Positions 1 to 5,495 of a stretch of 17,721 nt of DNA are shown piece after piece. Made by a program: the position numbers and the translations under genes. How positions within the stretch are numbered: the stretch's first letter is position 1; each line of letters opens with the position of its first letter. The notes beneath the pieces are model-generated. The model was not told the DNA's origin. It did not search any database and saw only the letters and a program-made list of their open reading frames with translations. The stretch is from Acidilobaceae archaeon (lineage in GTDB: Archaea; Thermoproteota; Thermoprotei_A; Sulfolobales; Acidilobaceae): NCBI GenBank assembly GCA_027034115.1, contig JALVJB010000013.1, positions 1 to 17,721 on the forward strand. The letters run 5' to 3'.

Positions 1-2
1 AG

Positions 3-101
3 AAGGCGGTTGACGAGGCTGTAAGAGTGCTCAAGCCACAATTAGACTTCCTCAGGGAGCATGACTTGAAGGCCGAGGCTACCCGCTCTGCCCGCTCCTA
101 G
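3..101 (+). CDS. C-terminal end of an unidentified protein (partial, cut by window start)
   Basis: An open frame runs in from the left edge and ends at a TAG. It encodes about 32 residues with an amphipathic, charged-helix character (EAVRVLKPQLDFLREHD in the middle). The other two plus-strand frames close within the first 25 bases, so this is the only frame that could carry an upstream gene into the window. Its last 23 bases overlap the 3' end of the Fic/Doc gene on the other strand, tail to tail, as two other convergent pairs in this window do. I do not recognise the family, and so short a piece could be a chance open frame. Confidence 0.4.
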   Translation, partial: KAVDEAVRVLKPQLDFLREHDLKAEATRSARS

Positions 102-522
102 ACTTGCTAGTCCTGTAGACCCTCAATAACCACTTGTAGACGTCTTCCTGTCTCCACTCTCTACTAGCAACCTTTAACGCGGCCTCGGCTATTTTCCTCG
201 GCCTCGGTAGCCTGTTGACGCGGAGAAAAGCCCAGAGCGTTATGGAAGCGAGCCTCTTATTACCATCGGTTAGAGGGTGAAGCATTATTAGCTCATAGAA
301 GAGAGCAGCCGCGGCCGCCAGCTTCCTAGCATAACAGGGCTGACCCTTGGAAAACTTGAAAGCCCATCTCGCAGCTGCTATAGCCTGCCCAACTTGTTCA
401 ACACCCCCACCCTTCCACTCTATGGGATCCATGGGGTACAGGTCCCGTAGCACATTGACAACTCTCTCAATAACTCCGAGAGTCGGATACGAGATCGTAC
501 AGCGATGCTTCCCTCTCTTCAT
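79..522 (-). CDS. Fic/Doc family (death-on-curing) toxin-like protein
   Basis: This 147-residue protein carries the Fic/Doc core motif HPLTDGNKR at about residues 82-90, matching the family pattern Hx(F/L)x(D/E)(G/A)N(K/G)R. Fic enzymes transfer AMP to target proteins and Doc phosphorylates elongation factor Tu. The DGNKR form and short length point to a Doc-like toxin rather than a large AMPylator, but the substrate cannot be read from sequence. The helix before the motif (FYELIMLHPL) and the one after it (NKRLASITLWAFL) fit the compact all-helical fold. The motif looks catalytically intact. The gene starts at ATG 522, 15 bases after the end of a broken AbrB-type antitoxin gene, which is the usual antitoxin-then-toxin order. 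Its 3' end overlaps a gene running in from the left edge by 23 bases. Confidence 0.8.
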   Translation of the reverse strand: MKRGKHRCTISYPTLGVIERVVNVLRDLYPMDPIEWKGGGVEQVGQAIAAARWAFKFSKGQPCYARKLAAAAALFYELIMLHPLTDGNKRLASITLWAFLRVNRLPRPRKIAEAALKVASREWRQEDVYKWLLRVYRTSKSRSGQSG

Positions 523-537
523 AGTACTCTAACCTAG

Positions 538-731
538 TTATCCCCTGCTTACTCGTATCTCTGCCTTCTCCAAAACTATCTTCGAGTCCTCGAGCATTAC
601 GATTATACGATTATTCTGTCCCCAGGCTTCCAGTCGAGCCTCTCCACGAACTCCTTTGGAATAGTGACTTCATAAGATACATAGCCTAGGCCAGACCCCC
701 TCTTCCGTAACTTAACGATCTCAATCTCCAC
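538..731 (-). pseudogene. AbrB/SpoVT-type antitoxin, frameshifted by an 8-bp tandem duplication
   Basis: From a GTG at 731 the minus strand reads a 42-residue AbrB half-domain ending VTIPKEFVERLDWKPGDRIIV, then hits TAA at 603-605. If one copy of the directly repeated 8-mer at 599-614 is removed, the frame continues without a break as MLEDSKIVLEKAEIRVSRG to a TAA at 538-540. This gives a normal AbrB-family swapped-hairpin protein of about 61 residues. AbrB proteins are DNA-binding antitoxins often paired with Doc or PIN toxins in archaea. The gene lies directly upstream of the Fic/Doc toxin and would normally neutralise it and repress the pair. As it stands, only a truncated N-terminal half would be made. 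The second in-frame stop overlaps an ATG (TAATG) that opens the C-terminal piece, so a split product is conceivable. A sequencing error is possible but unlikely for an exact 8-base duplication. Confidence 0.75.
599..614. repeat. Two tandem copies of an 8-bp unit (acgattat) causing the antitoxin frameshift
   Basis: The plus strand shows acgattat twice with no spacer. Eight is not a multiple of three, so the extra copy shifts the reading frame of the AbrB-type gene. Deleting either copy restores it exactly. This is the signature of replication slippage or a small duplication. Confidence 0.9.
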
Positions 732-790
732 CGCGTCGCACCCGCGCTCTCCAGATATGGGCCGCTTCTACGGACGCTAGAGGGGGCCGC

Positions 791-955
791 TTATCCGTGT
801 CCCTCGGACTTGCCAGCTTGCTCCCGCTCGAGGCACTCTAGGCCCTTGCGTATCAGGTCAGCCCAGGAGAGGCCTAGCCTATCCTTACGCCTCTTCAACT
901 GGGCTATGTAGTTAAAAAGATTAAGGGTCGTCTTTACGTTTACGAGCAGTATCGT
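791..955 (-). pseudogene. Start-less small gene fragment, ribbon-helix-helix antitoxin-like
   Basis: A minus-strand frame ending at TAA 791-793 reads VNVKTTLNLFNYIAQLKRRK then DRLGLSWADLIRKGLECLEREQ. This beta-strand/helix/helix pattern, with a GLSWADLIRKGL turn, is typical of VapB-like ribbon-helix-helix antitoxins. No ATG, GTG or TTG lies in frame at a sensible position: upstream codons are ATA, CTG, CTC and GTA, and the frame stays open back towards the tRNA. The family assignment is by pattern only. It is probably a 5'-eroded gene, possibly a second antitoxin in the same patch. The 59 bases between it and the AbrB-type gene hold nothing recognisable. The rest of the stretch up to the tRNA (956-1056) shows only a weak GC hairpin. 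Confidence 0.4.
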
Positions 956-1056
956 AGTAATGGTAAAGTGGTTACTAAGTACGTCTCTCCGCTGGACCGG
1001 GTTGTTGAAGGCTTCAAGAGGTGTCAGGACGGGGTTGAGGGGCGTCAGCCCTCAGG

Positions 1057-1131
1057 TGGTGCCGCCGCGGGGATTCGAACCCCGGACCACCCGGTCTTCA
1101 GCCGGGCGCTCTCCCGCTGAGCTACGGCGGC
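1057..1131 (-). tRNA. tRNA-Phe (anticodon GAA)
   Basis: The minus strand folds as a complete cloverleaf. It has a 7-bp acceptor GCCGCCG/CGGCGGC, a D-arm GCTC...GAGC, an anticodon stem CCCGG/CCGGG around loop CTGAAGA, a 5-base variable loop, and a T-arm CGGGG-TTCGAAT-CCCCG. The anticodon GAA reads phenylalanine. The discriminator A is at 1060, and an encoded CCA follows at 1057-1059. There is no intron. Immediately downstream is the decayed toxin-antitoxin patch, a common position for integrated DNA, although I found no second copy of the tRNA 3' end within the window. Confidence 0.96.
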
Positions 1132-1167
1132 CCGCGGCGGTCCATTTTGAGGAAACTAATGATGTGG

Positions 1168-1178
1168 TAGATAAATCC
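1168..1178. promoter_or_regulatory. TATA-like element between tRNA-Phe and archaemetzincin
   Basis: The sequence tagataaatcc reads GGATTTATCTA on the minus strand. It lies about 40 bases before the tRNA-Phe 5' end, which suits an archaeal TATA box with a short precursor leader. On the plus strand it sits about 40 bases before the archaemetzincin start at 1213. It may serve one or both genes. The minus-strand match (TTTATC) is the better one. Confidence 0.45.
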
Positions 1179-1212
1179 CTTTCCCCGGCGTAAGCAATAC
1201 TTGGGGTGGCGT

Positions 1213-1758
1213 TTGATTAGGGTTCTCCTAGTTCAAGCGAACGAAGCCAACATTGGCGAGGCTTCTCTGCTATCGAGAGAGCTAACGGCTCGGTTTCCCG
1301 TCCCTCTCCGAGTCGAGTTTCCAATCGAAGAAGTAGTCTTACCTTTATTCTTTTATAATTTTGACCGTATGCAGTTCAGAGCCGATCTCGTTAATAAATA
1401 TTTATATGATAAATTTAAATTTTTAATTGATAAATATTTTCTATTAGTTGTCGTTTCCGGCGACGCCTACGTGCCAGACCTCAACTTTGTCTTCGGGCTT
1501 GCATCTCCTCAACTAAGAGTTGCTTCAATTTATACGAAGAGGATTAGGACTAATCCTAGTAGATATGTGGAGAGGCTGTTGAAGCTTGCGATGCATGAAC
1601 TAGGTCATCTCCTTGGGCTAGGGCATTGCCGTAATGAATGTGTAATGAGGTTTAGCAATAGTTTAGCCGAGCTCGATGAAAAGCCGGCTAGCTTCTGTGA
1701 AGAATGCATTAGTAGGCTCAGAAAATTTTATAATTTATATGTCGACAACGAAGGTTAG
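1213..1758 (+). CDS. amzA: Archaemetzincin (zinc metalloprotease family M54)
   Basis: This 181-residue protein carries the metzincin zinc site HELGHLLGLGH at about 128-138, with three His ligands and the catalytic Glu129. It continues into CRNECVM (139-145) and a CxxC pair at 162-165. This Cys-rich extension, binding a second zinc ion, defines archaemetzincins and includes the Met-turn. The physiological substrate of archaeal members is not established. I start it at TTG 1213 (MIRVLLVQ) rather than TTG 1201, because a GGGGTGG ribosome-binding stretch lies just before 1213 and family members begin close to this strand. There is no signal peptide, so it should be cytoplasmic. Residues 45-80 are encoded by a markedly AT-rich stretch compared with the rest of the gene. 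The 3' end overlaps the archease gene by 24 bases, tail to tail. Confidence 0.93.
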   Translation: MIRVLLVQANEANIGEASLLSRELTARFPVPLRVEFPIEEVVLPLFFYNFDRMQFRADLVNKYLYDKFKFLIDKYFLLVVVSGDAYVPDLNFVFGLASPQLRVASIYTKRIRTNPSRYVERLLKLAMHELGHLLGLGHCRNECVMRFSNSLAELDEKPASFCEECISRLRKFYNLYVDNEG

Positions 1759-2169
1759 CACCCATCTTTCCCCTTCCTGTCTAATAGACATTTGAGCGTA
1801 AGTCATGGCCTTAACTATGGTTCTCTGCTCGTGTCTCTCAGGGTCAAAGGGCTCTCCCCAAGCACTGGATACTATCCTATATCCCTCGCCCGACCTCTCT
1901 ATTCTACACACGCTGAACTTGGAGAAAACCAGGCCCTCTGCGTCAGTGTAGATTAGCAGCTCTTCTATCCAGCGGTAGAGGAGGTTTTCAATGTCTGTCC
2001 CTTCAATATCTATATCTACTCTTCTTTTTAGTTTAATTTTTGACGTATCTGTAATGACCTCGTACACCCCGAGTCCCGCTTCCTCAAAAGCTTCCTCAAG
2101 GGTCCTACCACACGCTCTTATCAGGACATCCGCCGTATGTTCTAAGTGTTCAAAACCCGGGCACTCCAC
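1735..2169 (-). CDS. Archease, activator of the RNA ligase RtcB
   Basis: The product begins MECPGFEHLEHTADVLIRACG and continues with LEEAFEEAGLGVYEVITD, the characteristic archease N-terminus. It ends QEGERWVLTFVVDI. Archease speeds guanylylation and turnover of RtcB, the ligase that joins tRNA halves after intron removal. RtcB itself is not in this window. The frame stays open to a TTG at 2187. I prefer GTG 2169, giving 144 residues, because a GGTGG stretch lies 6 bases before it. A TATA-like element at 2207-2212 would also put the transcript start near 2184, inside the longer version. The gene is divergent from nth with closely spaced promoters, and its last 24 bases overlap the archaemetzincin gene. 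Confidence 0.93.
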   Translation of the reverse strand: MECPGFEHLEHTADVLIRACGRTLEEAFEEAGLGVYEVITDTSKIKLKRRVDIDIEGTDIENLLYRWIEELLIYTDAEGLVFSKFSVCRIERSGEGYRIVSSAWGEPFDPERHEQRTIVKAMTYAQMSIRQEGERWVLTFVVDI

Positions 2170-2183
2170 CCCAAACCACCAAT

Positions 2184-2213
2184 ACAATAAAGAGTGGTCT
2201 TGGAGTCTATATC
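2184..2213. promoter_or_regulatory. Closely interleaved divergent promoters for archease and nth
   Basis: A plus-strand TATA-like acaataaag lies at 2184-2192 and a minus-strand GATATAG at about 2207-2213. With the usual 25-27 base spacing, each would place its transcript start beside the other's TATA box. This gives leaders of roughly 14-15 bases for both genes. The arrangement is inferred from sequence only. Confidence 0.4.
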
Positions 2214-2227
2214 CGGGTTTGCTAGAA

Positions 2228-2932
2228 ATGACGGAGCGAATCTCCTGGAGTGGCGATAGAGTCTATGAGGCCTTGAAGAAGAGTGTCGGATATAGTGAGG
2301 ATGAATATGTAGTGCTTGTAGCAAGGAAGATCTCTGACAACCCTTTTTTACTCTTGGTTTCAATTATTTTAAGTCAAAATACTAATGATAAAAATAGTAT
2401 AAAGGCGCTCAAAAGATTTGTTAAAATGGTTGGGACTAGTTGCGCTGAGGTTATGAAAGCACCGAGAAACGTTATAGAAGAGGCTATTCGGCCCGCTGGG
2501 CTATACAAGCAGAAAGCCGACACTATAATTAGGCTAGCGCATGTGATCTGCAAAGTCGGCGAGGGCTTCCTAATGAAAGCTCCTATAGAGGAGGTACGGC
2601 GGCTCCTGAGGAGCGTGAAAGGGATAGGTAATAAAACTATTGACGTTTTCCTGTCAGTGGCTAGAAAGGCCCCAGTCTTCGCCGTAGACACCCATGCTAT
2701 GAGGATAGCCAAACGGTGGGGCCTTGTAGGTGATAGAGCTAGCTACGAGGAGGTGTCTAAAGCCCTACTACGGTTCTTCGGCGAGGACAAGGCTGAAGAG
2801 GCTCACAGGCTCCTCATATCCCTGGGTAGAAGATACTGTACCGCTAGGAAGCCGAGGTGCCGGGAGTGTCCCTTGCGGAAAGCTTGCCCCTATGCCCGCA
2901 GGTTATTGCAGTCTCAAAGCCGAAAAGAGTGA
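2228..2932 (+). CDS. nth: Endonuclease III, DNA glycosylase/AP lyase
   Basis: This 234-residue enzyme removes oxidised pyrimidines and cleaves abasic sites in base excision repair. The helix-hairpin-helix VKGIGNKTIDVFL at about 130-142 holds the catalytic Lys (about 136). The following VDTHAMRIAKR holds the catalytic Asp (about 154). The C-terminus has the [4Fe-4S] signature C-x6-C-x2-C-x5-C at 204, 211, 214 and 220. All key residues are present. The frame remains open far upstream across the archease gene. ATG 2228 is chosen because it follows the intergenic promoter and gives the usual family length, although no strong ribosome-binding site precedes it. The stop overlaps the next gene's GTG start (GTGA), so the two are probably co-translated. 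Confidence 0.96.
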   Translation: MTERISWSGDRVYEALKKSVGYSEDEYVVLVARKISDNPFLLLVSIILSQNTNDKNSIKALKRFVKMVGTSCAEVMKAPRNVIEEAIRPAGLYKQKADTIIRLAHVICKVGEGFLMKAPIEEVRRLLRSVKGIGNKTIDVFLSVARKAPVFAVDTHAMRIAKRWGLVGDRASYEEVSKALLRFFGEDKAEEAHRLLISLGRRYCTARKPRCRECPLRKACPYARRLLQSQSRKE

Positions 2933-3417
2933 GATGGTGCTATGAGGAGTTAGCCGACCTTGCAGCCTACTTGGAGGGCGAGGTTGAGGAGACAGGATTT
3001 CCAGGAGTCTGCACCGTGTACACTCGCAGGAGAGTTATTGATAGCATTGATGATGCTCTGAGGCTCTATAAGTTCTCTTTCGCGAAGCGTGTGGTTATCC
3101 CTTGGAGCTGTGTTAAAGAGCAGGGCGAGCTGACAGAGATTCTAGAAAATTTATTTAATATTTTAAGAAATATTTACATAGAAAAATACTCTGGAGTTAG
3201 ACTAATAGTTTCTCTCCGCGGTCGTTCAAAGCAGTATTTACCCGCAAGTACGCTCCATAAATTGCTCGTAGAGCATGGTATGAGGGGCGATAGACGGTCA
3301 AGGCTTGTGCTAGCTATTGAGGGTCTGGATAGTATAGTTGCCGTGGCGTTTGGACGAGAGAGGAGTTGCGGTTATGATTGTCTTCTTGTAAGGCCGGAAA
3401 ATGCTCTCCTCGAATAG
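2929..3417 (+). CDS. Unassigned archaeal protein, possibly THUMP-like
   Basis: This 162-residue protein starts at GTG 2929, overlapping the nth stop codon by four bases. The alternating strand and helix segments (KRVVIPWSCV; ILENLFNILRNIYIEKY; VRLIVSLRGRSKQYLP; TLHKLLVEHG) recall the THUMP RNA-binding fold of tRNA-modifying enzymes. I see no catalytic motif and no attached methyltransferase or acetyltransferase domain, so this is a weak fold guess. Four Cys residues are scattered and do not form a clear zinc site. There is no signal peptide or membrane segment. A cluster of AT-ending codons lies at about 3146-3192. Overlap with nth suggests joint expression, but the functional link is unknown. 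Confidence 0.7.
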   Translation: MRWCYEELADLAAYLEGEVEETGFPGVCTVYTRRRVIDSIDDALRLYKFSFAKRVVIPWSCVKEQGELTEILENLFNILRNIYIEKYSGVRLIVSLRGRSKQYLPASTLHKLLVEHGMRGDRRSRLVLAIEGLDSIVAVAFGRERSCGYDCLLVRPENALLE

Positions 3418-3445
3418 TTGCCTAAGGGCTTAGCCAAAGTATGCA

Positions 3446-3453
3446 TTAATATA
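3446..3453 (+). promoter_or_regulatory. TATA box candidate for the orc1/cdc6 unit
   Basis: The sequence ttaatata lies about 70 bases before the orc1/cdc6 ATG. The usual spacing puts transcription start near 3475, within the left arm of the TTCCAGTC inverted repeat. Confidence 0.5.
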
Positions 3454-3470
3454 GTACTACCCGGGATTAC

Positions 3471-3521
3471 TTCCAGTCGACTTGGATACATGGTACCATA
3501 GTCGTGCGGAAGTGACTGGAA
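3471..3521. promoter_or_regulatory. Inverted TTCCAGTC/GACTGGAA pair around a palindrome, ORB-like operator or origin element
   Basis: ttccagtc at 3471-3478 and its exact inverse gactggaa at 3514-3521 flank a perfect 10-bp palindrome atggtaccat at 3490-3499. The centres of the two symmetries differ by only 1-2 bases. TTCCAGT is half of the archaeal mini origin recognition box dyad (TTCCAGTGGAAA), the DNA site of Orc1/Cdc6 proteins. The right arm touches the ATG and overlaps the ribosome-binding sequence ggaagtga (3509-3516). Binding there could block transcription and translation start. The intergenic gap is only 104 bp, short for a full origin. Confidence 0.5.
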
Positions 3522-4769
3522 ATGGGTCTCTCGGAGGGTTTAATATTCCGTGATAGAAAGGTGCTAGCTGAGCAGTATATACCGCCCGAGCTAAGGGTTA
3601 GAAGGAGGGAGGCGACCTTCCTTGTAAGAAAGCTCCTATCCAGGTTCTCGGAGGGGAGAGCTGGAGACGTGGTTGCTATATTCGGCTCTCCCGGTAGGAG
3701 CGGTATAGGCAAGACAACGCTGACAAAGTATGTCGGCTACAAGCTAGAGGAGCTTGCGCGCCAGAGGGGCATAAGGTTTAAATTTATATATACTAATGTT
3801 TACTCTGCACCGTCTCTCTACGAGATACTAACCGTTATAGCGGGCCAGCTCAGCCCCAGGATAAATCTTAAGGGGTCGTCGACTCTGGAGGCCTTGAAAG
3901 CGATTGTCGACTACCTATACGAGAAGAGCTATTATGTGCTAATAGCTATAGATGAGTTCCAGAATCTTGTAAACTCACCTAAGGTCGACGACGCATACCT
4001 CTACTCCCTCATACGAATCTACGAGCAGGTACCCCCGCCCGACGGTATACCCCGCATAAGCTACCTCCTAGTGGCTTCTGACTACCTAGTATTCAGCAAG
4101 CTGCGCTCGAAGATGCCTCAGATAGAATCACAGATAACATTCCGCCAACACCTAGAGCCCTACAGGGTCGACGAGATCTACGAGATCCTAGAGCAGAGAG
4201 CCCAGCTAGCCTTCTACGATAACGCTTGGAACCCCAAAATCTTAGAGATCATCGCGAGCTACTACGGTGTCGACGGCACAGGCATCAAGGATGGCAACGC
4301 TCGCCGCGCAATAAACGCCTTGAACACCGCAGCAGAGTACGCGGAGTTCGAGGGCTCTAATGTAATAATGGAGGAGCACGTAAGGAAAGCTCTCTCCGTA
4401 GACTCGATGGCCAACGTTAGCGCCCAAGACCTGGAAGGGCTAAGCATCCATGAACTCCTAGTCCTACTCGCCGTTGCCCAACATACCATGAGGTCCGGTG
4501 AACCCCTAACTACAGGACGCCTACGCCAACTTTACAAGGAAATAGCCGAGTACTACGGTGAAACCCCCAGGGGCCACTCCCAGTTCAACCAATACATAAA
4601 CAATCTCGCAAGCATCGGCTTACTAAACGTTACCCCTTCAGGCAAGGGGATGAGGGGAAGGACGAGCATAATCCAGCTACCCGTCGAAATCCCCGCAACA
4701 GCGCTCTACGAGGTTGTTGAAGAGATTATTAAGAGGAAAACCGGGATCGGTGTCAGGAATTGGATATAG
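3522..4769 (+). CDS. Orc1/Cdc6 family replication initiator (cdc6-3-like)
   Basis: This 415-residue AAA+ protein has an ATP site GRSGIGKTTLTKY at about 59-71 and Walker B LIAIDEFQNL at about 139-148. A sensor-2 stretch GNARRAINALNTAAEYAE lies at about 257-274. A C-terminal winged helix (about 305-395) has the expected basic wing, GKGMRGRTS. Such proteins bind origin recognition boxes and load MCM. The P-loop is preceded by an extra GSP, lengthening the usual GxxGxGKT lead-in. Gene order around it (rfcS, rfcL, gins23 and mcm nearby) resembles what I recall of the neighbourhood of Sulfolobus cdc6-3, so I infer that subtype rather than the cdc6-1 subtype. ATG 3522 has a good ribosome-binding site (ggaagtga, 5-6 base spacing). 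The 3' end overlaps the winged-helix gene by 10 bases. Confidence 0.93.
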   Translation: MGLSEGLIFRDRKVLAEQYIPPELRVRRREATFLVRKLLSRFSEGRAGDVVAIFGSPGRSGIGKTTLTKYVGYKLEELARQRGIRFKFIYTNVYSAPSLYEILTVIAGQLSPRINLKGSSTLEALKAIVDYLYEKSYYVLIAIDEFQNLVNSPKVDDAYLYSLIRIYEQVPPPDGIPRISYLLVASDYLVFSKLRSKMPQIESQITFRQHLEPYRVDEIYEILEQRAQLAFYDNAWNPKILEIIASYYGVDGTGIKDGNARRAINALNTAAEYAEFEGSNVIMEEHVRKALSVDSMANVSAQDLEGLSIHELLVLLAVAQHTMRSGEPLTTGRLRQLYKEIAEYYGETPRGHSQFNQYINNLASIGLLNVTPSGKGMRGRTSIIQLPVEIPATALYEVVEEIIKRKTGIGVRNWI

Positions 4770-5035
4770 AGGTACTCTTCGAGAGCAAAGGGAGATTCCG
4801 GGTCCTACGCTTCCTACTCCGAGAAGGACAAGCCAACATATCGCGAATAGTAAGGGAAACCGGGCTCCCCCACCGGCTCGTTAAAAAGCATCTCGAGGAG
4901 CTCTCCAAGCAAGGTATTGTAAAGGAGAGAAGATACGGGAGGCTAAGACTCTTCGAGGTTGACCTCGAAGACCCTAGAATAAGTGCTACAAAAAACCTTA
5001 TAGAAGAGCTAGAGAAAATATGGGGTGACACTTGA
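4760..5035 (+). CDS. Small winged-helix DNA-binding protein
   Basis: This 91-residue protein starts at TTG 4760, inside the end of orc1/cdc6 in another frame. Residues 10-65 form a classic winged helix. A first helix RFRVLRFLLREG leads to the helix-turn-helix NISRIVRETGLPHRLVKKHLEEL, then the wing VKERRYGRLRLFEVD. A charged C-terminal helix (TKNLIEELEKIW) may dimerise. It resembles ArsR-type regulators but shows no metal-binding cysteines. The overlaps with orc1/cdc6 upstream and moaC downstream (11 bases) imply one transcript. It may control that transcript or assist the initiator at DNA. This is inferred from position alone. Confidence 0.82.
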   Translation: MDIEVLFESKGRFRVLRFLLREGQANISRIVRETGLPHRLVKKHLEELSKQGIVKERRYGRLRLFEVDLEDPRISATKNLIEELEKIWGDT

Positions 5036-5495
5036 CTTGGCTCCAGGGATGGTCGACATAACAGGCAAGAATGATACTCTAAGGAGTGCTACCGCAGAGG
5101 GGAGAATCAGGCTCAAAAGAGAAACCATTAACCGCATCAGGAATGGAGCCGTTGATAAAGGCGACGTTCTCGAAGTAGCAAGAGTTGCTGCACTACTAGC
5201 CATAAAGAAGACGCCTGAAATAATCCCTCACTGCCATCCAATCCCCCTGACAGGGGCTAACGTTGAGTTCGATATCGACCAAGACGGGGTAACTGTGAGA
5301 GTTACCGTGAAGGCTATCTATAGAACGGGAGTAGAGATGGAGGCTCTAACCGGCGCTGCCGCCGCTCTCCTAACAATATGGGACATGGTTAAGAAGTATG
5401 AGAAAGATAGCGAAGGCCAATATCCCTATACTCGAATAGAATACATAAGAGTCCTAAGGAAAGAGAAACAGGGTTTACGAGAAAAACGAGTCTAG
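5025..5495 (+). CDS. moaC: Cyclic pyranopterin monophosphate synthase MoaC
   Basis: MoaC turns 3',8-cyclo-7,8-dihydro-GTP, the MoaA product, into cyclic pyranopterin monophosphate in molybdenum/tungsten cofactor synthesis. The opening VDITGKNDTLRSATAEG, the active-site IIPHCHPIPLTGANVEF (H69-C70-H71) and GVEMEALTGAAAALLTIWDMVKK are all family signatures, and no expected residue is obviously missing. GTG 5025 gives 156 residues. TTG 5037 and ATG 5049 are possible starts, and ATG 5049 would begin MVDITGK as many MoaC proteins do. A GGGGTGA stretch at 5022-5028 best serves TTG 5037. No other cofactor gene is in the window, so moaC appears to ride on the orc1/cdc6 transcript. Its last 21 bases overlap rfcL, tail to tail. 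Confidence 0.94.
   Translation: MTLDLAPGMVDITGKNDTLRSATAEGRIRLKRETINRIRNGAVDKGDVLEVARVAALLAIKKTPEIIPHCHPIPLTGANVEFDIDQDGVTVRVTVKAIYRTGVEMEALTGAAAALLTIWDMVKKYEKDSEGQYPYTRIEYIRVLRKEKQGLREKRV

Noticed and set aside
1037..1053. GC-rich hairpin (gaggg/ccctc) just past tRNA-Phe
   Set aside because: The stem is only 5 bp and no T-run follows. Archaeal termination relies on T-runs rather than GC hairpins.
960..1193. 77-codon plus-strand open frame
   Set aside because: It reads straight through the antisense of tRNA-Phe and has no recognisable protein features.
3046..3062. tgatgat followed by ctga, resembling C and D boxes of a guide RNA
   Set aside because: The boxes are only three or four bases apart, leaving no room for a guide, and they lie inside a coding gene.
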